Of a DNA stretch of 64,000 nucleotides, positions 43,216 to 54,285 are shown one piece after another. The notes beneath the pieces are model-generated. The model was given only the letters and a program-made list of their open reading frames with translations, had not been told where the DNA came from and did no database searches. The first letter of the stretch is position 1. Every line of letters begins with the position of its first letter. The translations under genes and the position numbers were made by a program. The stretch spans positions 1,550,001-1,614,000 of the forward strand of contig VNKQ01000011.1 in NCBI GenBank assembly GCA_016508695.1, given 5' to 3'. The stretch comes from Hyphodiscus hymeniophilus (lineage: Eukaryota > Ascomycota > Leotiomycetes > Helotiales > Hyphodiscaceae).

Positions 43216-46200
43216 TCATTCCCCAAAAACAACATCCCGAATACTCCATCTCCAACCTACATGATCACCACTCTCAGCATCCCTTCCCTTACTAACCCAC
43301 TTCTCGCATTTCCGTCTCCATCTTTCTTCCTCCTCCCTCTGCCTCCTCACGAATTCGGGCCCAACATCGAATTCCTCGCCCACAAGCCAATCATCTTTCA
43401 AGCCATTAGCCCCGGCACTCTTCCTGCCTCCTACCTCCTCGTCTTTCTTCTCATCTTCGAGATCAGGCACATCCTTAAAAACATCCTCTTCATCATCAAA
43501 AGCATCAAACCCATCCATCGTACCGCCATCCTCGCTCTTCCCCTTGTTGGAGGTTCCAGAAGAAGGCATCTTGAGCCAGCACATACGTTGGGGATCAAAT
43601 ACCATGCCTCCAACGACTTGAACGTTCTGAGAGCTGTTGATGTTGGTGATGAGGGCAGGGCGGGGAGTGCTGTTTTCTTTCTCGCGGTAGAGGGACGGGT
43701 TGTCTTTCTCACGGAACATGTGAGAAGGTATGGAGGTTGTGGATGGAGAGGAAGCAGGTGCGTCGAAGTGCGCGAGGTCGTTCTCATTACCTTCCCAGCG
43801 GAAAGTGTAGGGGTTGTAGTACATACCCTTGACCGCTGTGACTTGATTAGTCTCTAACCTTTTCATCAAACAGCGAAAAAACTTACACTTAGGATTATTG
43901 AGATTGCCAAGAGGCTTGATGAGTTGAGGCTTTTGCGGAGGCCCTTTGGGTTTCTTGGATCGGACAGGTTGAGCATGAATGACACTCAATCCGGTTGTTG
44001 CAGAGACCTTGGCCTTCCATTGGTTGGTAAGGGTGGCGAGCGGTGCCCCATTTGCTGAAGGGGCACGCTGTGCTACGGTTTGTTCTCGTGCCATACGACT
44101 TGCATTCGTATCACGTGCGAAACGGGGCAGTTCATCTCTGGATCTGGCAGGTGAAAAGGGCGTAAGAGGCGCTGGGGTTTGTGTCCTGGACGGCAACACA
44201 TCTTGATGGATCTTATTGCGTAATGTGGATTGCTTAGGAGGGCCTCGGCCGATAGGCTCCTTGATGAACTTTTGCTCAGAATCTCGAGACGTCGGCAGGT
44301 CATCGAAACCGTCTAGTTCGAAACCATCCCCAAAGTGTCTTCGTCGAACGGGCTTGGTCATTTGTCGCTTTGCGGCAGCTTCTTGGGCCAAGTTTGTCGT
44401 GCCTCGTGGCCGTCGTGGACTTGGGGATCTAATTGTTGACCTTGAGACAGCCCGTGATAATGGTCGAAGTTCGGTACTATTGTTTGAGGATTCGGAATCA
44501 TGCCTGCGAAAATGACGGGCCGTTTTTATAGTAACATGGTGTGAGGCAGAAGCTGATGAGCCAGCGGGAAGGAATGGTAGTGGGTTCTTTCTGGCATGAG
44601 ACATGCTCGATTCAGCCCCAGATCGATCTCTTTCAACTGGAGTCTTAGGCCGAGACACTGGTAGCCTACTCCCGTTGTCCGTACGGGACGGTGGCCTTTC
44701 GTATCGAGACAATATTGGCTTCGCAGGCGATTGTGGATGTGGTCGCATGGTCGGCATTGACCGCTTCAGCTTCAATAGTTGTGCATTGGTCGTTGTGGGT
44801 TCATTGCGAAGGCTGGTGATAGATGGCTTAGATCCAAGCTCTCTTCTGCGTGGCGTTGATGGAGGTAGCGAGTGTGTGGACCCAGGGGTTGTCGGTGTGG
44901 TAACGCTGGTGACTGAAGAGTGTGATGAGTGTCCACCGAGTCTAGATTGGGGTCTGCGATGGCGGCTCGCGATAGGACCACCGCTTTCCGAGACAGGTTC
45001 TAGCTGTGACGAGACTCTTTCATGGCCATGGCCACCCAGCGGGCGAGGAACTCGTGAAGTTTGTGGGCTCGGAGGCTTATTGGTAAAGGTCAATGAAACC
45101 GCCGTCTTTGGTCGAATCGGGCTTGTTTGGCGTGTCGTCTTGACTTTGACGTTGCGGTTCAATGTGAGCTTGTTTGAGTTGAATACATCACCTTCTCCAA
45201 TCTCGAGGCCAGATAAGAAGTCTTCTTTGACTTCAGCACGCTTCACAGCTTGTTTTTCGTTAGAGTGATGATCAGGTGATCTGTCCTGCTGTCTTCGTTT
45301 GAGGATATCATCAAAGTGAAGCGGTCCGCTTGGCAAGACTAGGCCATCCAAACCTTCGTCCTCACTCTCAACGGTAAGCGAGCTTGAAGCGCTTGGACTT
45401 AAAGCAGAGATGGAAGAGCTTCTGTTCGAGTTTCTATCTCTTCTTGTCCCGCCAAATCTTGTGCCCAAGCTGCCCTCACCCCACTCCTCGAAATCTTCCT
45501 GCACACCGGCCGGAGTTTTGGGAATGTCTTTCCTCGCAGACAGCCTCAGCGGTTCACCGACTGGCAGCTGGAAGTCCTTCTCGAAATCATCCTCGAGATC
45601 GGTTTGATTCTGTCCCTTCTGTGGGGTTGGTGGTGTAATGAGAGGTAGTAGCTTAGGAGCTGGTCGACTCTTCGCAACTTTGATAGTGTCTGCTCCATCA
45701 CCGAAGAAAGCATCGTCGTCATCTTCATCGCGGAACTGGTCCAAGAGATTCGGGGAAGCTCCCTTTAGCTTCAATTTGGGTTGTGGACTTATGTTGAACT
45801 TAGGCGCCGGTATTAAGCTCTTGGTCGGACTAGCTTGAACAGATCCAGGCCCACTGACCTGTCGCAGCGCATCAGGGAAATTCGATCCGTCTTGTTGCTT
45901 GATCTTCAAACCACCTTCACCGGGTAGTTCGAGATCACCATCATCCCAGTCATCCTGAATGATCTTCTTTATCTTCCTTCCACCAAGCCTCTTGATTGTG
46001 CCCCCCATCAGCGCCGAAGAGGGTACGTTGTGAGGTATGGGAATTCCAGCCTTCTTCGCGGTCGCAATCGCATCAATTGTTGATCTTTCGTCGTCCCCGG
46101 GCAGATGAACTTGCTTTTCTTCGTCCCCATGCATGGAGTCAAGGTCTGATCGAATTGACAATCGCGATGAAAGCGAATCTCGATGAGTTGATGGTGCTGT

Positions 46201-46323
46201 AGTTGCAATCGACGCGCTCCGTAAAGTGAAGTCGTCGCCACCGATCTCTAGATCGTCGTCATCCCAGTTTTCAATTGCTTCCTCCACCACCGCCTTCCGG
46301 GGCCTTAGGGTCAGCTGATCCAT
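43216..46323 (-). CDS. Byr4/Bfa1-like mitotic exit GAP subunit
   Basis: Exons 43887..46323 and 43216..43835; the 51-bp intron (GTAAGT...CACAG) is in frame and would add 17 false residues, so the product is 1018 aa. Byr4 (fission yeast) and Bfa1 (budding yeast) form the two-part GAP with Cdc16/Bub2 that restrains septation and mitotic exit at the spindle pole body. Recognition rests on the N-terminal acidic tryptophan motifs ENWDDDDLEIGG (about residue 18) and its second copy DDWDDGDLELPG (about 123), the long Ser/Pro-rich disordered middle, and the C-terminal domain with NPKSVKGMYYNPYTFRWEG, GGMVFDPQRMCWLKM and a final WRWSIRDVVFGE. Confidence 0.9.
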   Translation of the reverse strand: MDQLTLRPRKAVVEEAIENWDDDDLEIGGDDFTLRSASIATTAPSTHRDSLSSRLSIRSDLDSMHGDEEKQVHLPGDDERSTIDAIATAKKAGIPIPHNVPSSALMGGTIKRLGGRKIKKIIQDDWDDGDLELPGEGGLKIKQQDGSNFPDALRQVSGPGSVQASPTKSLIPAPKFNISPQPKLKLKGASPNLLDQFRDEDDDDAFFGDGADTIKVAKSRPAPKLLPLITPPTPQKGQNQTDLEDDFEKDFQLPVGEPLRLSARKDIPKTPAGVQEDFEEWGEGSLGTRFGGTRRDRNSNRSSSISALSPSASSSLTVESEDEGLDGLVLPSGPLHFDDILKRRQQDRSPDHHSNEKQAVKRAEVKEDFLSGLEIGEGDVFNSNKLTLNRNVKVKTTRQTSPIRPKTAVSLTFTNKPPSPQTSRVPRPLGGHGHERVSSQLEPVSESGGPIASRHRRPQSRLGGHSSHSSVTSVTTPTTPGSTHSLPPSTPRRRELGSKPSITSLRNEPTTTNAQLLKLKRSMPTMRPHPQSPAKPILSRYERPPSRTDNGSRLPVSRPKTPVERDRSGAESSMSHARKNPLPFLPAGSSASASHHVTIKTARHFRRHDSESSNNSTELRPLSRAVSRSTIRSPSPRRPRGTTNLAQEAAAKRQMTKPVRRRHFGDGFELDGFDDLPTSRDSEQKFIKEPIGRGPPKQSTLRNKIHQDVLPSRTQTPAPLTPFSPARSRDELPRFARDTNASRMAREQTVAQRAPSANGAPLATLTNQWKAKVSATTGLSVIHAQPVRSKKPKGPPQKPQLIKPLGNLNNPKCKFFRCLMKRLETNQVTAVKGMYYNPYTFRWEGNENDLAHFDAPASSPSTTSIPSHMFREKDNPSLYREKENSTPRPALITNINSSQNVQVVGGMVFDPQRMCWLKMPSSGTSNKGKSEDGGTMDGFDAFDDEEDVFKDVPDLEDEKKDEEVGGRKSAGANGLKDDWLVGEEFDVGPEFVRRQREEEERWRRKCEKWVSKGRDAESGDHVGWRWSIRDVVFGE

Positions 46324-47024
46324 CTTATGTTACGTTTTGCGAAGAGAAGTAACGAGTGAACGTCTCGAGGGTCGAGGATACTCTTGAACCTTCACAATTG
46401 GGGCCTCGAAAAAGATATCCGGTCGAGAGTACATCGATCACACGTACAGTTCAAGGTCGTAAACTCATGGTCCTAGTGTTCGAAATATTCGTAAATGCTC
46501 GTAATTTGTTCAAGAGCAGAGGCGAGTTGAGTTGCGGTTCCTTCTTCGTTCGTTGTCTCGTTAGCTGCTGTCGCGATTTTTTCGTTTGCTGGCTTCTTCG
46601 TTGCTGGTACTCCACTGTCGCACTCTTTGTATCTTCCTCCCAACGCCCACCTCAAACGATGTCGACGTCGCAGCTGTACGGTATCGTGAGAGATACTACG
46701 ATGTTCGAGTCATATGCGGGTCGAAAGGTTTGTCGTATCAGCATTGGTGGTGCTTTGCAGGAGGGGCTGGGACGTTCATTGATGGGTGGCTGGGCAGTGC
46801 GCCTTGAATTTTACCGCATTTTCAGTCACGTGCTAACACGAGAACGACGCGAGTCTCGTCGCGAGAGCCTGATCTCCTACACTGCCAACAAGTTGTGATC
46901 CTGCTGTCTCAAAAGGATCACCAACTGTTGAAAGATGTAAGCTGATCTTAATTCATTCTTGGTTATAGCGATCCTTCAAATCTTACGGTTGTTTTAACAT
47001 CCATCCGCGACGTCAATCTCAGCC
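46324..47024. other. Divergent promoter region of Byr4 and XRCC4 genes
   Basis: About 700 bases between two divergent start codons. An open frame of 180 codons (46356-46898, plus) lacks coding character and begins without a good start; I treat it as non-coding. Confidence 0.45.
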
Positions 47025-48273
47025 ATGGCCTTGGCCGACCTCCCGCGTGTCCTTCGGATTCCCCGCACTGACGACGCGGAGGAGAACTTCATCCTGCTCC
47101 ACGTCTCATCGACCGGTCGCCATCTGCTTGACCTGAAGCTGATTGGAACCGATAACGAAGCGGCCTTCTCTGCCAAAGGTGAGCAGCCACAAGATCGACC
47201 CGGGCGCGGGTGAGCCCTTGGCCTCTAATTTCATGCGTTAATTTGGGGGCTAATCAAACTCTGGCATCATAGTGAAGCATGCCCGAGCTTCTGACCTAAA
47301 GACCAAGAATTTCCCCGGTACACAGTCTCAGTGGGAGGAAGCGCTTAGTGCGGTGCTGCTTGCAAATGCTGGCACGGAGTTCTCGGAGGGTGTCGAAGCT
47401 GTTGCCAAGGTTCTAGCAGACACGTCAATCACGATCACGATCCAGAAGTCTATAGAGGGAATTAAGGTATGTGCCACGCAAGCTTGGAAGGATCCTGACA
47501 TAGGGGAGGCTCATACAGCATAGCAAAGATATGGTACGATTACACTCGCATATACGGAGGATGAGACCATCGACCTTTTTAGCTGGTGCGCCCAGACGAT
47601 TCAATCTAAGGAAGCCTCCAGTGGTGGGCTGGAGGCAATGCAGGCTGAGCTAAAGGCTAAGAACGAAGAAGTCAAGAAACTCGACGAGAAGCTGGAGGAG
47701 CTCGTCAGATCGAAAGCTGCCTACGAAGACGAACTTGTTGAAAAATTCTCCATCCTCCTAAACGAGAAGAAGCTTAAGATTCGAGACCAACAACGACTAC
47801 TGGCAGGCGCAAACGTGGATCCCGCACGGCTTGCGAGAGTAGAACAAGGTCGCATACCTCAGAGAGACAGCCGTCCCGGCCCCTCAAGACGTGGAAAGCG
47901 TAAGGCTGGTCAGGCCGTGAAGGATGAGAGTGATGATGACACAGACGACGGCTTTGAGAAGATGGATGTTGATGCTGAAGCTAAAGCTGCAGGGCTAGAG
48001 CCTGACCCAAACTCTGCTGATGAAGATGAGAGACAAACCGACGACGAGGCATCGACTGCTGACGAAGATTCTGGTGAAGAGCCTCCATCGAAACAATTAC
48101 CTACACGGAATTCAAACAACGCGAGCGCTTCGAGTAGTGGTACGGCTGCAGGCAAAGAAGCAGTTGTTCCACCAAAGAGGGATCTGCCATTTTCTAAAAA
48201 GCCTACTATTCCTGCCAAACCTGCGGTACCTGCTGTGGAAGGATCAGAAACAGAGTCGGACGATGAATTATGA
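47025..48273 (+). CDS. XRCC4-like non-homologous end-joining factor
   Basis: Exons 47025..47178, 47273..47466 and 47524..48273 (introns 94 and 57 bp, phases 1 and 0) give 365 aa. XRCC4 (Lif1 in budding yeast) is the obligate partner of DNA ligase IV in non-homologous end joining. The head domain (residues 1-150) begins with VLRIPRTDDAEENFILLHV and LLDLKLIGTDNEA, then LFSWCAQTI. It is followed by a long coiled coil (about 155-225, with KNEEVKKLDEKLEELV) that would dimerise and bind the ligase. The tail is basic (PSRRGKRKAG) and then Ser/Asp/Glu-rich, with many acidic serine sites. The start is in CAGCCATGGCC. Confidence 0.88.
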
Positions 48274-49398
48274 TACCTATGATAGATGAATGAATGAAGT
48301 CTATGATCCTGATATATTACCTGAGTCCCATAGCTTAAAGTTAAACTGCAGTACCATATTTCTTCCAAACGTTTTCCTACTGTTGGGGTAAAAAGGAGGG
48401 GCTTCGCCATAGGGGATGAGGAAGTTCGCACTTGGTGTTAGGAAGTCAAGACGGTGGAGCTGATATTTGAATCTAGTCCCTGTTTTCGAGACCGATGCAT
48501 CCAGCGAGGATCAAGTGGCGACTTCAAAAGTAATTAAACATGAGGTGCAACTCCGAACTTTTGAATCAGAGTAGAATTCGAGGGAAAATCTCTTTGGGCA
48601 TCATATCCACGCACGTTATCATATGCCACGTGACAAGCATTCTTGAGATCGTCGTACGTTTTCTTGCTCCCTGCCTCTTTCAAAACTATCTGTCAGGTAT
48701 CAAATCGTAGAGACTTGAGAAATAATATTATAGAGCCATAGGGTATGTCAATTGACACTCCACACATCTGTACAAATTGCATGAATGACGAGCTTCGTCC
48801 TCAAGTCATGGAGCCTTCGAACCTCGCTTAAGCCCCTTACATTTAGGAATGCATTATCATTTCAGGCTAAGGTCCTGGATGTTATGGATAGCAAACAACT
48901 ATGCGAAGAGTAGTAGTTTCAGGCACATCATACCGACAAGTTTTGCGACCGTGCCTATGTCTCTTACGTGCCTGTAAATTAGCACTGGGCAACCCATCGC
49001 CATGCTCGAGTAAGTCTCATAGCATCACAGCGCTCGCGGCAGATGGTTGGAAAAATGCACGAGGCACTGGACCCTGGATACTAAGAGACAGATCCGTTCC
49101 GAATCTGCGGAAGTGATTAGGCGGGGGGGGTCTAAAAAGAAGCGGAGAGAATATGGTGCTAGTGCGGTATGAGCAGATGACTGGCGCGGCTGGAGGTCCT
49201 AGTACATCGATCATTCTCCTCTCGTGAATGTATCCCTTTTCCCAGCTCGAAACTCCCGAAGAGGGTGATGGGCACTTCTAAAGGATTGATACGTCGAGTA
49301 TTGGGATTGCTCTGCGGCATGAGAAAGCTCGGCGCGACACATGACTTTAAAATGGTCGTTAAATCTTCCGCTAGAATTTATTCTAGATCGTCTAGATC
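48274..49398. other. Intergenic, no gene seen
   Basis: About 1.1 kb between XRCC4 and the second HET gene, which are convergent. No supportable coding frame; a run of eight G at about 49125 is the only odd feature. Confidence 0.45.
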
Positions 49399-51577
49399 TT
49401 ATTTGATCATAATCAATTCTCTTGCGGAACCTGACATCCAGTTAAGACGGTAAGTGTCTATGAATGCCCTTGGCTGTCGCACAATGCCTACCCTTACAAA
49501 GGTAGACATTGGAATCTCCGTGATACCGCTTTCACTCATATCGACGAAGCGGCCAGATTCAAAATTTTTAAAATTTAGAGGTCCATGCCATGGAAAGGTG
49601 CCACTCGCCGTCTTTTTCAAAACCAAACACACTTCAGGGTGGAGCACCATCAGGTAAAGCTCATGAAAGTCTTCGATATGATAGGGTCCTTCTTCGCACA
49701 AAATGTAATCGGCAAAAAGCGGCAACTCCAAGTGATCAACCTGGACGACGTACTTTCTTTTATCGATATCCCGTTGGTAAGCCTTGTCTAACCCAGGCCC
49801 TGGAAGGTTGTAGACGTATTTTAAGGTCGCAAACTGGAGCTGCCGCCATAACACAATGGTTCCTGATGCAATGGATCCGAACGGGTTTTTGCTAGTTAAT
49901 ATGAGATGGTGGCCGATACCTTGATCTATTGGGAGCGAGGTAAATTCAGTCCCTGGAATCATTCCATATCGGGAATAATCTTGTCGCCAATCTTCAACCA
50001 GGAAGCCATCCTGTTGTCGAATGCGGGGGAATAAGTGGAATGTGTTCACTGTCGGGTCGAGTTGCAGATCTGTCCAATAACTCACAGATCCATTAGCTGA
50101 CACCCAAGACCATGAAGGCGTTTCGTCATGCATGGGCCGTAGACGATCCATGTCAAGTATGTCGACACGCCACATCAGATCAGGCACGAGATTTTGGGCC
50201 CATAAGCCGCCAAGATACGTCCCAAGGAACGAAGATGCTCTTTTGGCCAGACCTGACAGTGCAGGCAGTCGATCAGTTTTCCTGGTGAGCATCAAAGCCG
50301 AGTATTGTTCAATGATACGGTGCCACTTCTCAGATATGGCTCTCCGATCACCTGACATGATGAAAAGGTGAGATATGGGACTTAACTTCGCGGGAGTGCC
50401 CTGACATTCGCATTGGGTGTGATCCATACATTCCCAGACCATTTCTCGCTCGCAAAAGTGTATAACTCGTGGAGCAAGAATCCTCTCCTGGAAAGTCCAG
50501 CCTCTGGTAAGTAGAGGATGTTGCTCAAATGTCGCCGCAGTTGGCGTGACGGTCCAGTGACTTATCTTCTTCCGAACTTTGATGACTGTTGTTGGGGATT
50601 GGTAAGAATTCAATTCATACTCCTCTACAACAGCTTCCTGCTCATCGGAGCAGAAGCAGCCTCCTTGGCCGTTCTTTGAAGCTGTAGCCGCCAATGTGAT
50701 GAAAGAGTTCCTATAAATGTCACCCATCTTGGCAGACTCAATCTGCCAGTCGTCAGAATCATCCTGCAGGATACACAAAGCATCTATCCAAAGGCAGCGA
50801 ATTCCAAGCTGCAGGCTGTATATGATACTATCTTGAAAAGTCTTTGGAAGCGATGCCCACGGTATTGATTTTTTATGCTCGTGTAAATTTCGAGACGTCG
50901 TGATGCATCTTTGCGTGGAGCCCCAGCAATGACTCAGGGCAATATATCGGCCTGTTCCGGCTTGCTCTTGAAGTCGAACTTCGATCTCGCCATCCCCCAA
51001 TCTTTCAAAAGCAAGGACCCGGCGAGGAAGTGGAACGTTCCAATTTAAAGGACATGAAACATGCCGTCTTAGACAAGATTCAATGACCTTATAGGCCCAC
51101 TCAACGCCAGAGAACGATAATGGGTGGCCACTGACCGAGCGCCGTGAATATATAGCCGAGAATCGGGGTTTAACAGGCCCTAGACTTGCTGTGAGCATGT
51201 AATTGATCCAAGGTCGGTACGGTAAGTACAAGTTGGACCGGCAGACAAGGTTTCAACTGGGATCTTTTACCTTCAGAGTCTCGACCACTATCAAAGAGTT
51301 CTAGGACAAGCCTCGGCCTATCGTCGCAAAAGTACACCTCTAAGATTAAACTTTCTTCGTCCTTGCCTAGACATTGTGCGGAAACAAGGCGAACATCGGC
51401 TTCAAATGACCAGGTCTTATCTTGAAAGGAGCGAATACCCTCAAGCATCAAAGAGCATGAAACACATCGTTCGATTAATGCCGAATCGATTATCTGCTTT
51501 GGGTTGAAGTCAAAAGCGGCGCGAGTGTCATGCTCGTTCTTCTTTTCGAGGTTGTTGCACAGCCTGCAAAGACTCAT
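49399..51577 (-). CDS. HET-domain protein with N-terminal Cys pair
   Basis: Exons 51271..51577 and 49399..51188 give 698 aa; the 82-bp intron (GTAAAA...CTCACAG) is phase 1. The N terminus MSLCRLCNNL with a later CVSC pair is typical of many HET proteins and may bind a metal. The HET domain lies at about residues 184-335: YIALSHCWGSTQRC, ALPKTFQDS-type segment (here SLPKTFQDSI), CLWIDALCILQDD and GDIYRNSFITLAATAS. Further C-terminal are RGWTFQERILAPRVIHF and a DETPSWSWVSANG motif, again characteristic. It belongs to a different HET subgroup from the gene at 8614 (SHCWG and CILQDD versus SYVWG and CINQQD). A role in incompatibility is not shown. Confidence 0.9.
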
Positions 51578-52211
51578 CTTGAAATGCCGCCCCTCGATGA
51601 CTGCACGACATGAGCACTCAATACGGCATATTGAGGTGGGGAATCCATAGAGGACAGCCCGGGTTGCCAGTACATAAAGGTTTGCCGCTGCGGCTGATGC
51701 TGGATGCTAGGTAGAATCTGGAGGCGCATGCTTGCGCGTCGCTTGCGCCATTGGCCGCCCCAATATGCAGCTCGCAGGGATCGTCACAACTGCTCAACTA
51801 TGAACAAGAGGCTGAGATTCCATTATTATGGTCATTTGACCTGCTGCGTCTTGAACTCCAAAAGATGCAGAGAATATGCTCCAGAGGCTTGTGGAGTTGC
51901 CCGAACTTTCGGACCGGGAACACTAGCCGATCTTCGTGCTTTGGATGCGCTATCATTTTATCAAACGAGTGAATTGTAAGAATGTTGGAAGAGCAAAACA
52001 ATACCATGCATGCCATTGCTGAATGCGAGATTTCCCATGGCTTCGATTGTGGAAAGGATGATGGTGCCGGAACCATCACACGCTGTTTGAAATTCCTCAC
52101 TCCACCAGAAACATTCTGTTCCTGGACGGCCCAACATCATCACATTCTCAAATACAGTCGATTCCAAGCCCAGTCGTAGAAACCTCCTTAGCAAATCGTT
52201 TGAGGCTTCAC
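51578..52211. other. Intergenic, no gene seen
   Basis: About 630 bases upstream of the second HET gene. Two overlapping minus-strand frames (51798-52215) lack a proper ATG or coding character. Confidence 0.4.
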
Positions 52212-53084
52212 TCACTTACTCGTGCTACCCCTCAGACCGCCGCCGCCTCCTCCATAAATCGCACTTGCTGCCCCAACTCCCCCAGAGCCCATAGCAACTG
52301 GTGATTGAATAGATACACGACGTCCTTCTCGCCGTTTCAGCGCTTCCTTGTACATATTTGTACTTTGAGCAGCGTGAGCATCGTAGGCTTCGAGTTCCGC
52401 TACACCACGATCAACGAGATCTCGAAGTGCAAGGGAGAGCTCTTGTCGGATTGTCGTTGCTGATCGTAGTCCCATACCAGACATTTCCACATCCCCATTG
52501 CCGGCTCCAGACACAGACGACGGGATGGCCTCTCTGAACTCGGTGTCTCCAGGCTTGAATTCATAGTCCTCCGCAGTAGTTCCCGACTTCGTCTTGATCC
52601 TCATGTTCTTCAACATCTGCTTCACGCTCCTCCTCTGCTCCAGCCTGGCTTCTTCATTCTCGTCTTCACTGCCGTCTTCCAAACCAGCAATCTCTTCCTC
52701 CGCCATCCTCACCAACTCCTTCTTCTTCGCCTGCAAGAGCGCAGCCATATTGCGTCTTACAGCATCATGCTGCGTATCTAAATTCTTCAGAATCCGTACA
52801 ATCTTCTCCTCTGGGGCTGTGGGTTGTGGTTCTGTGGGTAAAGCGGAGAAGGTTGTGAAGATGGCCGGTGCGAGGGAGAAGGGTGTCTGCGTTTGTTAGA
52901 TCGTCTGTTTAGGGCTTGGTCGGACGATAGAAATCTGTTTGGACAGGGGATGGGTCACGTGTAGAAGACTGGGGATCGGGAGGGGGTGGGGGAATACGAA
53001 GGGTGTGGGGAAGTGGAGGAGGTAGAAGTCAAGAGCACTGACATGGAGATGCGGTTGCGGCTCGGGGCGAGGTTGCTGTGCCAT
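52212..53084 (-). CDS. Unidentified coiled-coil protein
   Basis: Exons 53043..53084 and 52212..52886 with a 156-bp intron (GTCAGT...CGCAG, phase 0) give 238 aa. The short first exon encodes MAQQPRPEPQPHLH; it is chosen because exon 2 is open upstream of its first ATG (52748) with protein-like sequence (PEEKIVRILKNLDTQHDAV). Residues about 35-105 form a strongly charged helix, likely a coiled coil (RRNMAALLQAKKKELV, then RSVKQMLKNMRIKTK), and a second helical part follows (TTIRQELSLALRDLVDRGV). The C terminus is Gly/Ser-rich. I do not recognise the family; the make-up would fit a kinetochore or other structural complex subunit, but that is a guess. Confidence 0.65.
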
Positions 53085-53644
53085 TGTAGGGAGTGTAGAC
53101 TTGGCTGGCTCAGACACGTTCGAGAAGCCTGGAGGGTATTTCTCCCAACTTTTGATGTAGTTTATTAGGTTTAGATAGTAGGTTTATGTCTACTAATTCA
53201 GTAGAAAATGGCTGCCTCGCTTAGTCTCAATACCGCCATAAGTACTTGGTATATGTGGCTGCCTGCGCCACGTCCGTGGTACCGTTTTCCCTACTATTCC
53301 CTACTAATCGGATGAATCTTCGTATTTAGATTTCTTCGAGAGTATACTGAGCGGTCGCCGAGTATTTTGAGGAGATACATTCTAGTACCATGCTATAATC
53401 TGATGCGTGGGCGGATCAGAGTATTTATGAGAGGATACCTTAGAGAGCTGCTGCCCTCCCCAAAATGTCACTTTTGCCAGTAGACTTCCACATTAGATAA
53501 TCTACATACAATATCTTCATATCATCCAATCAACACTCCTTGAGGATTCTACTTTTGCGGCAAAGTCTCAACCGACGCTCTTCCACGCAACCTATGTGGA
53601 AACAAATGGTGGTGTGCATGTATGCTGATAATGATATTGATTAG
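53085..53644. other. Intergenic, possibly with a missing GFA 5' exon
   Basis: About 560 bases. It should contain the first exon of the GFA-domain gene downstream, but only a degenerate FYFCGKVS-like reading near 53550-53575 resembles the expected CxCG segment. Confidence 0.4.
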
Positions 53645-54107
53645 ATCCAAATATCTGATATCGAAGAGTTGAGCAGCCACGCTCTGTTCCAATGTCAAGG
53701 CTGCGGGAAGATCTCTGGCTCCACCTACGGCAACAGCGTTGTTGTTTCAGAGACTGCATTCAAGTCGGAATTCGGTACATCATTGCCCTGATCCGCTCGC
53801 ATATTTCCCTCGAAGAGTCTATCCTTACTCGGCTGCTCAGCCGCTGATCGAAACAGGCACTCCCAAAGCCAATTCTAAAGAGGCCGACTCGGGCACCGAT
53901 ATTGCCTCGTACTTCTGCCATGACTGTGGAAATGCTCTATTCCGGACTGAAGAAACCTCTTCTCATGCAGTCATTGTTAAGGTTGAGGTTGTTGATAGGA
54001 AGGGTTTGGTGATTGAGAATGTGTCCGGGCTAGAGTTCTATTGCGGCCACTGGGTGAAGTGGGTTCCAGCTGTCGAAGGCGCCGGCCAGGTTCCTGGTAT
54101 GATGTAG
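53645..54107 (+). pseudogene. GFA-domain (CENP-V/GFA-like) gene, 5' part missing or decayed
   Basis: Exons 53645..53774 and 53857..54107 join across an 82-bp intron (GTACATC...CTGAT...AACAG) to give a readable part of a glutathione-dependent formaldehyde-activating enzyme-like (GFA) domain, a small zinc-binding fold. Visible: LFQCQGCGKISGSTYG (zinc CxxC), SEFGTPKANSKEADSG across the splice, then SYFCHDCGNALFR (second CxxC) and a C terminus EFYCGHWVKWVPAVEGA. The N-terminal CxCG zinc ligand that starts the domain is not found in a usable exon: upstream, TTTTGCGGCAAAG at about 53560 is in the right place but follows no ATG in frame. Either the first exon is divergent or the gene is a 5'-decayed copy. 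Substrate unknown. Confidence 0.6.
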
Positions 54108-54285
54108 AAGCGTAGATACAGTCGCTTGTGCATGACTGTGAAGAGATCGGCTTGTGTGAAGTCGGATTGGCTTTCTCTTACTGCCTCGTTCATCGGGATC
54201 AGCCCGTGAGGTATGTAGAACTTAGAGCTTCTGAAATAGACGACGCATGTATTGAGTCATTTCGTATCCGGTTTCGTGTCCGGTG

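Noticed and set aside
43210..43857. 215-codon plus-strand frame
   Set aside because: Antisense to the well-supported C-terminal exon of Byr4.
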